Positions 1-34,000 of a stretch of DNA of 64,000 nucleotides are shown here, piece by piece. Under the pieces are notes generated by a model. The model made no database searches. It had not been told where the DNA came from and worked only from the letters and a program-made list of their open reading frames with translations. Both the position numbers and the translations under genes were made by a program. Within the stretch, counting starts at the first letter, position 1. The number at the start of each line of letters is the position of its first letter. The stretch comes from Chrysaora quinquecirrha (Eukaryota > Cnidaria > Scyphozoa > Semaeostomeae > Pelagiidae). Location of the stretch: NCBI GenBank assembly GCA_014526335.1, contig JACTAT010000060.1, forward strand, positions 417,797 through 481,796. Reading direction: 5' to 3'.

Positions 1-337
1 TGTTCTTCGTTCTTATGTTTTGCATGTTGAAGTTCGTTAGCTAACGTTTTTCCACTTACTGTCTCCCAAAAGTCATGTTGTAGGCCTAACAGATGACGAT
101 TATGACCCGCGAAGTCAGGGATGGTTAGTAGGTACAAAAAATGTTAACCAACGTTTAAGCAACTTTGAGGGCTGAAATGTCTAAAATTTTAAGCAACTTT
201 GAGGACTGGACGAAAGTCAAGTTGCTTATTAAAAAAGTGGCATATTTCAAATGTTTGAAGAGCAATGTTTACGACGTAGCAAACTTAAGCATATGGAACA
301 ATTCCATTAATTAGCAAGGTACCTTGAGCCCCATTTA

Positions 338-755
338 CACGACTTTTTTACAAGCAACCTACCTCAAGGCCTAGTTCTTAAAGTTCCTTAATTTTGGGCC
401 TCTTTTGAGGCAATTGTAGTTCCAAACGTTCCTTAGTAGTTCTTTAATTCTAACTGCACATACAGTGGTCTTAAAAATAAAAGAGAGACATTTGCATGTG
501 AGCAAAGCTCGAGACTACTCAAAGAAACATTGGATACATGCTTGATGTACAATTTATGTGATTTTCGACTGCAAATGAATGGAACCAGCTTTCTAATTCT
601 TGATTATTTGCAGTGATATTAAATATTATAAGTATTCAACATTCAAAAGTTCCTTAATGATTTTCTCTTTAGTAGTATAAAATCTTTAAATTTTCGGGCC
701 TTCTACATGTACGTTCCTTATAAAGTGGTTATTTATAAAAAAAAAACGTGTAATC
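338..755. mobile_element. MITE family A (TACACG...CGTGTA)
   Basis: Begins TACACGACTTTTTTACAAG and ends with TTATAAAAAAAAAACGTGTA, forming terminal inverted repeats. The inside carries the family sequence CAAGGCCTAGTTCTTAAAGT and a GAGCAAAGCTCGAGACTACTC block, which recur at 34810-35060 (inverted) and 63788-64000. No coding capacity, so non-autonomous. Confidence 0.65.
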
Positions 756-831
756 ACACTGAGTAATGCTACATAGGTAGCTACAGTTCGAATTCGTCTA
801 GAAAAGCGAACGCGTGAATACTATCCTAGAA

Positions 832-1195
832 ATACAAGTTTTTTTTATAAGGAACCTTTGTTCTGAGTTGAGGCTGGAGTTCTTTAATTTTTCAACAAAA
901 TGAGGCTGAAAGTTCCTTATACTGTTCCTTGTCGTGGGATATGTATAAATACTAATTTTTACAGCAAATTCATAGAAACTATTCTTCATTTCTAACTTTA
1001 AGTATAAATTGAGCCTTTTGGGGAAGTACGATGGAAAATATATTGTACTTCTGTTTCTTTTCGTACAAACTGTCTTCTTTAGAAAAGAGTTTCTTACTTT
1101 TTCACCCGAGCTTCGACAATTCTTTAAAGCTCCTTAAGTTTTTGGGAATTTTCAGCCTCGAGTTCCTTATAAAGGTGTTCCTTATAAAAAAAACG
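832..1195. mobile_element. MITE family A copy
   Basis: Starts TACAAGTTTTTTTTATAAGG and ends CCTTATAAAAAAAACGTA. It is flanked by two 50-bp direct copies of GGTAGCTAC(A/C)...GAATTCGTCTAGAA, at 774-826 and 1197-1248. The part near 1120-1195 is nearly repeated at 55635-55715. Confidence 0.55.
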
Positions 1196-1266
1196 TAGGT
1201 AGCTACACTTCGAATTCGTCTAGAATAGAGAACGCGTGAATACTACGTAAGAAAAAAGCAAAGTCG

Positions 1267-1515
1267 GTGAAAACCACAACAGAAAAACAATATAAACAAC
1301 TTACTTATTTGCTGTTTATTTCTTTATTTACGATAGACATCCAAATAAATATAATGTCTGTGCGTTGTATAGGATGCTACAAATTTGTAGGAGAACTTTG
1401 GCGTGGAAATAACGTCATTTTCGAAGCAAATGAGATCCCAGCTGACGAGAGTTTTGATTTTAACGAAGACAGACTGCAAGATATCCTGGGTGAACTATGC
1501 AGATTCTCTGAATAA
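1267..1515 (+). CDS. Possible terminal exon or small ORF, unrecognised
   Basis: An acceptor-like tract (tttatttacgatag, ending near 1335) precedes an open frame whose last 53 codons, from the ATG at 1351, read MSVRCIGCYKFVGEL through to LQDILGELCRFSE and stop. Composition is balanced and unlike the surrounding repeats, so it could be the last exon of a gene lying to the left, or a small protein. No family recognised; may be chance. Confidence 0.25.
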   Translation: MKTTTEKQYKQLTYLLFISLFTIDIQINIMSVRCIGCYKFVGELWRGNNVIFEANEIPADESFDFNEDRLQDILGELCRFSE

Positions 1516-2203
1516 CAAAACCATACGATGATCCCTGTAGGAGAATTTAGCAAATAGAAAATTTGAAAGGAATATATGCAAATAGTGTGTTTAATCTCCT
1601 TATTGTGAATTGTTCATGAGTAAAGCTGATAGATCCGAGACGGGGGTAATGATATTGAAAAGGACAAGACAAAGGTACTTAGGGGGTGTAGTGTGAAGTG
1701 AAGATGCTAATGAATACGGCAAGTAATGAAGATACAAATCAACATGGTATGGAATGAAGATGCTAATGAAAATTGAAGAAATGAAGATGGCTACCAATAC
1801 GTTACGAAATGAGAATGCTTAAGAAAACGCTAAAATGAAAGTTAAGTGAGATAAAATGATACAAAGTTAAGAATATTGATAAAAAAATATTCATTAGAAT
1901 CATAAAACATTTCCTTACCATACTACTCCTTAAATTCTGATCATCCAGCTTGATATTGGATGAAAAGTAGTTATCATCAAAGTGTGAAATGTAAGCAGAT
2001 AAAGCCGTCCCCTATCTGTTCATTTTACACACATCTGTAGATACAGTACAGCTGAGAAAAATCAATAGATACCCTCCAACAACATATACCCACTCTAATA
2101 CAACGACACTCGCAACTTACAGTAAAAATCCGCCAAAAATAAAGAACGGTGGATTAAGAGCCTCCAGACCGATTTTTTCAAATGCAGTAAAGACCCGCAC
2201 ACA

Positions 2204-3269
2204 CACGCTAGCGAATCTATAATCACTACTGTGGTGGACAATCACTACCGTGGTGGATTACTATGCTTGCGGTGGTGGCAGTTTTGGCGTACTGTGGTGG
2301 ATAATCACTACTTGTGGTGGTTTACTATGCTTGCGGTGGTGGCAGTTTTGGCGTACTGTGGTGGATAATCATTACTTGTGGTGGTTTACTATGCTTGCGG
2401 TGGTGGCAGTTTTGGCGTACTGTGGTGGATAATCACTACTTGTGGTGGTTTACTATGCTTGCGGTGGTGGCAGTTTTGGCGTACTGTGGTGGATAATCAT
2501 TACTTGTGGTGGTTTACTATGCTTGCGGTGGTGGCAGTTTTGGCATACTTTGGTGGATAATCACTACTTGTGGTGGTTTACTATGATTGCGGTGGTGGCA
2601 GTTTTGGCGTACTGTGGTGGATAATCATTACTTGTGGTGGTTTACTATGCTTGCGGTGGTGGCAGTTTTGGCGTACTGTGGTGGATAATCACTACTTGTG
2701 GTGGTTTACTATGCTTGCGGTGGTGGCAGTTTTGGCGTACTGTGGTGGATAATCATTACTTGTGGTGGTTTACTATGCTTGCGGTGGTGGCAGTTTTGGC
2801 ATACTTTGGTGGATAATCACTACTTGTGGTGGTTTACTATGATTGCGGTGGTGGCAGTTTTGGCGTACTGTGGTGGATAATCATTACTTGTGGTGGTTTA
2901 CTATGCTTGCGGTGGTGGCAGTTTTGGCGTACTGTGGTGGATAATCACTACTTGTGGTGGTTTACTATGCTTGCGGTGGTGGCAGTTTTGGCGTACTGTG
3001 GTGGATAATCATTACTTGTGGTGGTTTACTATGCTTGCGGTGGTGGCAGTTTTGGCATACTTTGGTGGATAATCACTACTTGTGGTGGTTTACTATGATT
3101 GCGGTGGTGGCAGTTTTGGCGTACTGTGGTGGATAATCATTACTTGTGGTGGTTTACTATGCTTGCGGTGGTGGCAGTTTTGGCGTACTGTGGTGGATAA
3201 TCACTACTTGTGGTGGTTTACTATGCTTGCGGTGGTGGCAGTTTTGGCGTTTATAGATTCGCTAGCGTG
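2204..3269. mobile_element. Inverted-repeat element enclosing a 64-bp minisatellite
   Basis: The left end CACGCTAGCGAATCTATAA (2204) and right end TTATAGATTCGCTAGCGTG (to 3269) are exact inverted copies. Between them are about 15-16 tandem 64-bp units built on TGTGGTGGATAATCACTACT and GCTTGCGGTGGTGGCAGTTT. Variant units (gcatactttgg, then tatgattgc) recur every 256 bp (about 2545, 2801, 3057), so the array is a four-unit higher-order repeat. Short open frames across it are by-products. Confidence 0.85.
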
Positions 3270-3424
3270 ACACAACAACCTTCATTTATTAAGAACCCAC
3301 AGCCTGGAATCATACATTTTCTGCCCAGTCAATATAACCATTTTAGACTGATATCCAAAGGGGTTCTTAGCTAAGGGGCATCAATATGAACACCCTTATT
3401 AACATGTACTCACCACGTAAACAC

Positions 3425-3660
3425 TATGCAGTATTATAATATTATAATAATATAACATTATGATATTATAATTTTGTAATATTATGATATAATAATATTA
3501 TCATATTAGATATTATAATATTATACTATCATAATAACTGTACATTATTTTTTAATATTATAATATTTATATCATGATATTACAACAATTTTATAATATT
3601 ATAATATTTAATATTATAATATTGCAATAATAATATTACAATTATGTTTTACTGTAAGGA
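3425..3660. repeat. AT-only tract (ATAATATT)n
   Basis: About 230 bp of degenerate ataatattataat, able to form hairpins. No gene. From 3661 to 4128 I see nothing coding beyond the likely USP8 3' UTR. Confidence 0.8.
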
Positions 3661-4128
3661 ACTCTTAATTAAGCAAGAACTATTTCGAAAATCATATAGA
3701 AAAGTACAAGTTATTTTTCGGGTTGTTACTGTATAAGTGGGGTAATGAACTGCAGGCTTGATACCAAAAAAAAAAATGTCGCGAATCATTTTGGGCGAGC
3801 CCCACACGTAGAACCAAACCTAAATAAGATTAAATACAAATACAGAATTTAAATTCATTTTTCAGTTTTACAGTAATACGTACAAAATAAATCGCAAAAA
3901 ATAAACAACTGTACCCCCGGGATGATTTGATATGTTAATTAAGTCATCACTCATTTTGCAAATTTCCGGGGTGTATACTCTTAGTTGAAATCAGCCAGGT
4001 TAAGATCTTTTCTCTCCGACAATGAAATACTGTACCTCCTGGAATTACAGACTATTCTGTTGGTTATCAATGGGCCATTAGGACAATGCAGGGGGCAGCC
4101 TAGCAAATTTCTATTTGCTAAATGAATC

Positions 4129-4134
4129 TTTATT
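4129..4134 (-). promoter_or_regulatory. Candidate polyadenylation signal for USP8
   Basis: AATAAA on the minus strand about 310 bp downstream of the USP8 stop. Position is plausible, but the hexamer is common in AT-rich DNA. Confidence 0.35.
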
Positions 4135-4446
4135 AAGCTAAACAAAAAACACAAGTATATAGACACAGTGCAATTTATAATTTCAGGGGCCATGGGGCTG
4201 TTAAACCAAGGGCTGGTAAATCAGAGGTCTGGAGCCTCAAGTTCCGGTAATTTGCTTGTTTAACTATAACACAAAGTGCACATTTCAAATCATTCCAACA
4301 CTAGAGCAACAACAGGGAATAACCCAAATGGCCCTATTGGTAGTGCGACAAACATTAAATTTCATAAATTATGATAATTATTATAATTATATATTGAATA
4401 TGGAATATATTTACAGTTGCATTCTCTCTCCAAGATCTGTGAATTT

Positions 4447-27273
<22,827 letters not shown>

Positions 27274-28043
27274 TTTTCATGATTTTGAAAGATTTTTCTG
27301 CGAAAGAGAAGTTAACTTCATTTTGCAAACAACCTCTTGAGCTGTTGTAGTGTCCAGGCCCCCTTATGAGGTCCGCAAAAATGACGTAATCAGCTCATGT
27401 GAGTTTCTGGGGGGCGAGGAGGAGCGAAATGGGAAGGAAAGGGGGGGTGAGGAGGCGATAAATGGAGAGAAAGAAGGAGGTTCTAATTTTGATTCCTTGC
27501 TCGGTTGGTCTTCCCAAATACAGGCTGAGAGATATGTGTACCCCTCGGGTGGGCTTTTCTTCGAAAACTCCCCCTATAAAGGGGTGCAATTTTTTCCTTC
27601 ACAAGGGTAAAGTGTCCCAATAAAGGTTAAATTGTCCCAACTTGTCCCTGCTTTCGGTTGCATTTTGAATATGAATAGCGAGAAAACAAAGATCAAAGCT
27701 CAAGGACGGACCCGCGTTTTGAGTGCGTTTTTATGCGGGCAGAGTTTAAAGCATTACTCTGATGAAGCCCTGAATGCTAGGGCGAAATATTAGTATTTAA
27801 AGACTCATCTTTTTTGCTTCGTCTTCTCGTCCCTTTGCAGCGTTACTACCTTAGAACACCCCCAAACATCGAAAGGACAAAGGTCAAGAACAGACCCGCG
27901 TTTTGAGTGCGTTTCTGCGGGCAACATATCAAAAGCGGAAGTGAAAATTGATCAATTCTTCGAAACCGAAACATGCAAACATCCGCGATCGACACTCGAA
28001 TTGACCTAAAAATTGTTGAAAATACTTCTTAAATTCACATGAG
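27274..28043. promoter_or_regulatory. Divergent spacer between USP8 and the RUN gene
   Basis: The USP8 ATG (27273, minus) and the RUN-gene ATG (28044, plus) are 770 bp apart, head to head, so both promoters must lie here or in overlapping UTRs. The spacer holds two direct copies of a GACCCGCGTTTTGAGTGCGT block (27703 and 27891) and one arm (27752-27853) of an inverted repeat whose partner lies at 28431-28527. No clear TATA box seen. Confidence 0.5.
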
Positions 28044-31000
28044 ATGGATGATCCATTATTGGTAAGCGTTCTTAGTTTTTTTAACTTTGTTATTACGTTG
28101 CGATCACTGTATTTTAGCTTTCTAGTTTTGGGAGTTTAGCATTTTCGCGAACAGGCGAAAGACAGATTTTTAGGCCATTTTTGATGGCACGGCAATCGAT
28201 TTAGAAGATGACGTTTACTTGGACAAGAAACAAAATGAATGGAATGCTGGGCTGGTTTTGTCAAACAATCAAACATTTTTGGTCAAACATTTGAGATTTG
28301 CTTTTGAAGAAAATGTTTTACCATTTGACCAGGTCTCAAAACATTGATACAGAGAAAAGGCCACGAACTGCAGACTGTCCCGTCGGATCTTTCGATTCTT
28401 GCGGCGAATAAAGTAAAATAAAAGTGAGGCAGTAACGCTGCAAAGCGACGAGAAGACGAAGCAAAAAAAGACGAATTTTTTTATACTAATATTTCGCCCC
28501 GGCATTCAGGGCTTCATCAGAGTAAACATTGCTTGTCAAACATTTTGCTACCTCTCAAAGCCTTAAACTAATCAAACACTAATCAAACAATCAAACATTG
28601 TGGGCCAAACATTTGAGATTTGCTTTTGAAGAAAATGTTTGATCATTTGATCACATCTCAAAACATTGCTTGTGAAACATTTTGCTGTCTTTTAGAATTT
28701 CAAACCCTGATCAAACATTCAAACATTGTTGGTCACATATTTGAGATTTGCTTTAAAGGAAATGTTTGACCGTTTGGCCATGTCACAAACATTTCCTTGA
28801 CAAGCAGAATCACTTGCTTTTAAACAACAACTTCAAAAACATCTGGCTATCACAAGTAAACTATATGTGATTGACGAACAGGACAACATTTTGTTTGATA
28901 AACAATTTTCAGATGTTTTATGAACAATGTTTGATTGTTTGGCCACAGCCGTAAACTCAATTCATCCTGAAAATTTATACGAAGAAACCACCAGAGAAGT
29001 GTGTATCCACCACAGTACTGCATACAATGGAAATCAGAGTATAGGGCAATTATGATGTCATCCGTAGTAGAACCTACAGTGTCAAAAATGTTACCAGTGA
29101 ATTCAGCAGCCCAGAAAACCCTATAAAGTCAACAATTTTTTATGTATGAATCATCTAGCATACTTGATATGAAAATCATATGTGCTGAATTCCCGTTCAA
29201 TGCCTGCTATTGCTTCACCCTCCCACTCCGTTCCCTTAAACAATGTTGTTTAACACTAAAATTTCCAGCTAATTCTAGCCTCGTGCAATTGCTAAGAATC
29301 ATCAATAGAATCAACATTGTTTGAAGGGGAAGGGGTATTAAGCTCGTCAATATGCTAGATTTATGGAAAATGTCAGTGATCCATTGAAAAAATCTTGGGC
29401 GTTCCAACTACATTTTGCAGCCATATTGTAGAGTGCTAGCCTGAAACGACGCAAAAAAATGAAAATTTTTTGTATTTTTAGAGAAAGCCACCCCCTCATC
29501 TAGAGGGTACTTTGTTGCTACAAGATTCAAAGAAGTTTGGTAAAAAAACCTGGGTTCAAAGGTATATTGTGGTATGTGGTGTATACAATGGAATATGCTT
29601 GAAGTAGCCTTAATTAATGCCTAATTGGGCCTAATTAAGCAAATAAAAAATTGCACTTTTTAAAATCTGATTACTGCAATATATAGATCTTGAAATGCTG
29701 AGTAAAATTGTCTTTTACAGAATTTAAATGCGAGCTACCAATTTCGAGATAAACTTGTTTGAAATTATGATTATGTGGCCCTCAAAACAGATATCTTATG
29801 TCGGAAACATTTGTTCTCTATTTTAGGTTGTAAGAGACAACTTATATATTCATAAAGTACATGGCAAAGGCAAAAAGGACAAGGAACTTGAATTTGAGAC
29901 ATTTTCGCTCAAAAAAGATAACAAAGAGATTAAATCGATACCGCTTCAACAGGCAAGACATCTTCGCGCGTTTTCTGAGATTGCCAGTCTGTCTAACTCC
30001 TATATTGTCTGTCTGTTTGTTTTTTGTCTGTTTGTTTGGTTCTTGGGGTTAACTCCTTTAAGGTTAGTAGGTATGCATGTGCGTCCCCGTAGTATTTGAC
30101 TTGCTCCAAGTCTATTTCTATTTATATCATCCTCCAAAGCCCCCACGATTCCGTGAAAACAAAGGAGAGCACTCTCCTTGTTTCCACGGAAAGGTGGACC
30201 TTTGGAGAATGACTTTGAGAAATAGACTTGGAGAAAATCTACCGAATTATGGATAAATTTTCGATATTTTGCCAGGTATAAGGATCCTGTTCTGTGACTT
30301 TTTGACTGGGTTATGTTAAGTAACCTTAACAGTTAGTGAAATTTTTCCGAAGTTATTGGTCTGATGCAAATCGGGCTTCTCAAAGGCATATATATACCTA
30401 CCCCTTGATAGGAGTTACCCCCCCTCCCCCTCCCACTTGGTATAACGTAGAGAAGGGACCAGATCTGTGGAAACATGCCACAGAAAAACGATCAAACATT
30501 GTTTGTTAGACATTTGAAATCTGCTTGCGAAACAGAGACGGTTTGGCCAATGGCCGTTTTACAACGTGGCACAACATACTTGTTTGCTTCTAACGAACTT
30601 TGGAATGTTCAAAAACATTACTAGGAGAATTTTGCATTTTGTTTTGTGACATGGTGAAACGGTCAAACAAAACTTTAACAATTTTTCATCGTTTTTCCCA
30701 AGAGATTAGGTTTAAAACCCCAGTACTGAACACTTCTTAATTTTAGGCTTTCGCAAAACTATTGAACTTTGTTCATGAAGCATTTGAGATTCGCAAGCAA
30801 TGCCACGATTTGCCACGTCAGAAAACATTGCTTGACAAACAGAATCGTTTGGCAATGTTTTTGACAAATCATTTTTCTGCTTTTCTGATTCTCCATATAA
30901 AAAAAAACATTTGACGAGTATTGTTTTTGTTTTAAAAGCAAATTTCAGATGTTTGACGAACAATCTTTGGTTGTTTGGCCAGGGCCTAACGTTTTGTAAT

Positions 31001-34000
31001 GGGGTTTTAGAACCTAAACTCCTGGCCAAAGAATCAAACATTGTTCGTCAAACATTTGAGATTTGCTTTCCAAGTAATGCTTGACCGTTTTGCCACGTCA
31101 CAGAACAGGCCACGGTGTAAGGAGCAGAATTCTACGATCTTATTTATCTACATATTGAGTTATAGTTTTTCTTATTCAGGTGGAAATATCTGAAACAATT
31201 ACAACACACGTTCCTGAGGGGCATTCAGTAAACTGGGCATTTCGTATTGAATTTGCTGGAGAAACGACCATATTTCTTGCATCAGTGAGTAATGCCTCAT
31301 TTGTCATCACGGCATCTTTATTTTCTGTAAAGCCTCGTTTCTATTTCGTAACCATTCTGTAATAAAGCCTCGTTCCAGTTGCTAATTATGAAGAATGAGG
31401 ACTTACTGCATGAGTTAAATAGACCATTTTAAAGAGACCTGGGTCAGCGTGACATTTTTCTGGAAGATGGTGGATATCTTGAGTAAGGGAATCTTCTCTG
31501 TATGCATCGATTTGGATTGTAGTCGCTTCAGATGAAGTAGTGCAGCAGTAGTGCTCGGTGCACACCGTTATAGTGTTTATCGATCACAGGAAGTAAAAAA
31601 TAACCACCACAGTAAGCAAAATATACCACCACAGTAAGCAAAACATACCACCACAGTACGCAAAATATACCACCACAGTACGCAAAATATACCTCCACAG
31701 TACGCAAAATATACCACCACAGTAAGCAAATATACCACCACAGTAAGCAAAATATACCACCACAGTAAGCATAATAACCCACCACATCAAGCATGATAAA
31801 ACCCATCACAGTAGCAAAATATACCACCACAGTAAGCAAAATATACCACCACAGTAAGCAAAATATACCACCACAGTAAGGAAAATATACCACCACAGTA
31901 AGCAAAATATACCACCACGGTAAGCAAAAATATCAACACAGTAGTGCTTATCCACCACAGTAAGCAAAAAATACCACCACGCTAAGCAAAATATACCACC
32001 ACAGTAAGCAAATAACTACCACCACGGTATGCAAAAATACCACCACAGTACTGCGTATCCACTACAGTAGTGCGTATCCACCACAGTAGTGCGTATCCAC
32101 TACAGTAGTGCGTATCCACCACAGTATATAAAAATACCACCCAACACGGTATGCAAAAATACCACCACAGTTGTGCTTATCCACCACAAAAGTGCGTATA
32201 GATTCGTTAGCGTGTTTATTAGGTACTTCAGGTAAGGTCAAATGTCTGAGCTGCCTGATTATGTCTCCGGATGAGTTATCTGATATAAGCCAGAATAAGG
32301 GGCTCCAAAAGCCCCCCCGTACCGAATCGGTAATGAACCTCGCTGAAATTTTTTTACAGAGTTTTGAAGACCAGAAACGTTGGGTAGATGGCCTTCAGTA
32401 CGTGAAGAAATTTTGGAGGATGAAACTCGAAGCAGAGATGCTGGAGGAAAAGGCAAAGAAACAACGTTTTGTGAGTACGATGGAAAACATTTCAGTTTAG
32501 GAAATTTTTCAGTTTGCATCACTTTAAGGTCTGTTGACATCTTTGGATATATTTGAAAGCTTTTTGCATCTGACGCTCCTCAGAGTATAAACGTCGGAAA
32601 CAGACTGAAACAACTGACTAAGGTGAAAAGTCTTTGAGTAGATAGTTCAAAATATCAAAATTGCGGGAACATTTCGTCTGACACTCCTTAGAGTATAAAC
32701 GTCAGAAACAGACTGAAACAATTGACTAAGGGGACAGGTCTTTGAGTAGTTCAAAATATCAAAATTGCGGGAAATAAAGGGAAAATTTCGTCTGACTCTC
32801 CTCATAGTATAAACGTCAGAAACAGACCAAAACAATTGACTAAGGTGAAAAATCTTTGAGTAGTACAAAATATCAAAATTGAGAGAAATAGAGGGAACAT
32901 TTCGTCTGACTCTCCTCAGAGTATAAACGTCAGAAACAAACTGAAACAATTGACTAAGGGGACAGGTCTTTGAGTAGTACAAAATATCAAAATTGAGAGA
33001 AATAGAGGGAACATTTCGTCTGACTCTCCTCAGAGTATAAACGTCAGAAACAGACTGAAACAATTGACTAAGGGGACAAGTCTTTGAGTAGTTCAAAATA
33101 TAAAAATTGCGGGAAATAAAGGGAAAATTTCGTCTGACTCTCCTCATAGTATAAACGTCAGAAACAGACCAAAACAATTGACTAAGGTGAAAAATCCTTG
33201 AGTAGTAAAAATATCAAAATTGAGAGAAATAGATGGAACATTTCGTCTGACTCTCCTCAGAGTATAAACGTCAGAAACAGACTGAAACAATTGACTAAGG
33301 TGAAAAATCTTTGAGTAGTACAAAATATCAAAATTGAGAGAAATAGAGGGAACATTTCGTCTGACTCTCCTCAGAGTATAAACGTCAGAAACAGACTGAA
33401 ACAATTGACTAAGGGGACAAGTCTTTGAGTAGTTCAAAATATCAAAATTGCGGGAAATAGAGGGAAAATTTCGTCTGACACTCCTCCGAGTAAAACAGAC
33501 CAAAACAATTGACTAAGGCGAATAGTCTTTGTGTAGTACAAAATATCAAAATTGGGAGACATAGAAGGAACATTTCGTCTGACATTCCTCAGAGGATAAA
33601 CGTCAGAAACAGACCGAAACAATTGAATATAAGATGAATAGTCTTTGAGTAGTACAAAATATTTAAAATTGCGAGACATAGAAGGAACATTTCGTCTGAC
33701 ACTCCTCATAGTATAAACTTCAGAAACAGACCGAAACCATTTTTTTGAAATCACTAAAATATGTCGATTGTTTCAGTTTGTTTCTGACGTTTATTATCTT
33801 AGGATTATCAGACGAAAAATGTTTTAAATATATACAAAGTTGTTTCCAAATGTTTTCGCTACCCTGAAACAATATTTCTTAAAACGGTACATCATCTTGC
33901 TTTATATGCGAATTTCAAATGTTTGACAAACAATGTTTGATCGTTTGGTCAGCGCCTAAGTTTTCAGCCTTCGAAGGTTCTTCAATCCACTCTGAAGAAT

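Noticed and set aside
2226..3252. Regular 64-bp repeats that could look like a CRISPR array
   Set aside because: No unique spacers: the whole 64-bp unit is repeated, the genome is animal, and inverted termini point to a mobile element.
2250..3270. Many ~60-codon Trp/Gly/Val-rich open frames
   Set aside because: They are phase copies of the 64-bp minisatellite unit.
31180..31284. GOLD domain reading of RUN-gene exon 2
   Set aside because: VPEGHSVNWAFRIEF looks GOLD-like alone, but joined to exon 3 (SFEDQKRWVDGLQ) it fits the end of a PH domain better; neither is proven.
32647..33754. 176-codon and related frames (SVSDVYTLRRVRRNVPSIS repeats)
   Set aside because: Translations of the 115-bp minisatellite; no start context or codon bias.
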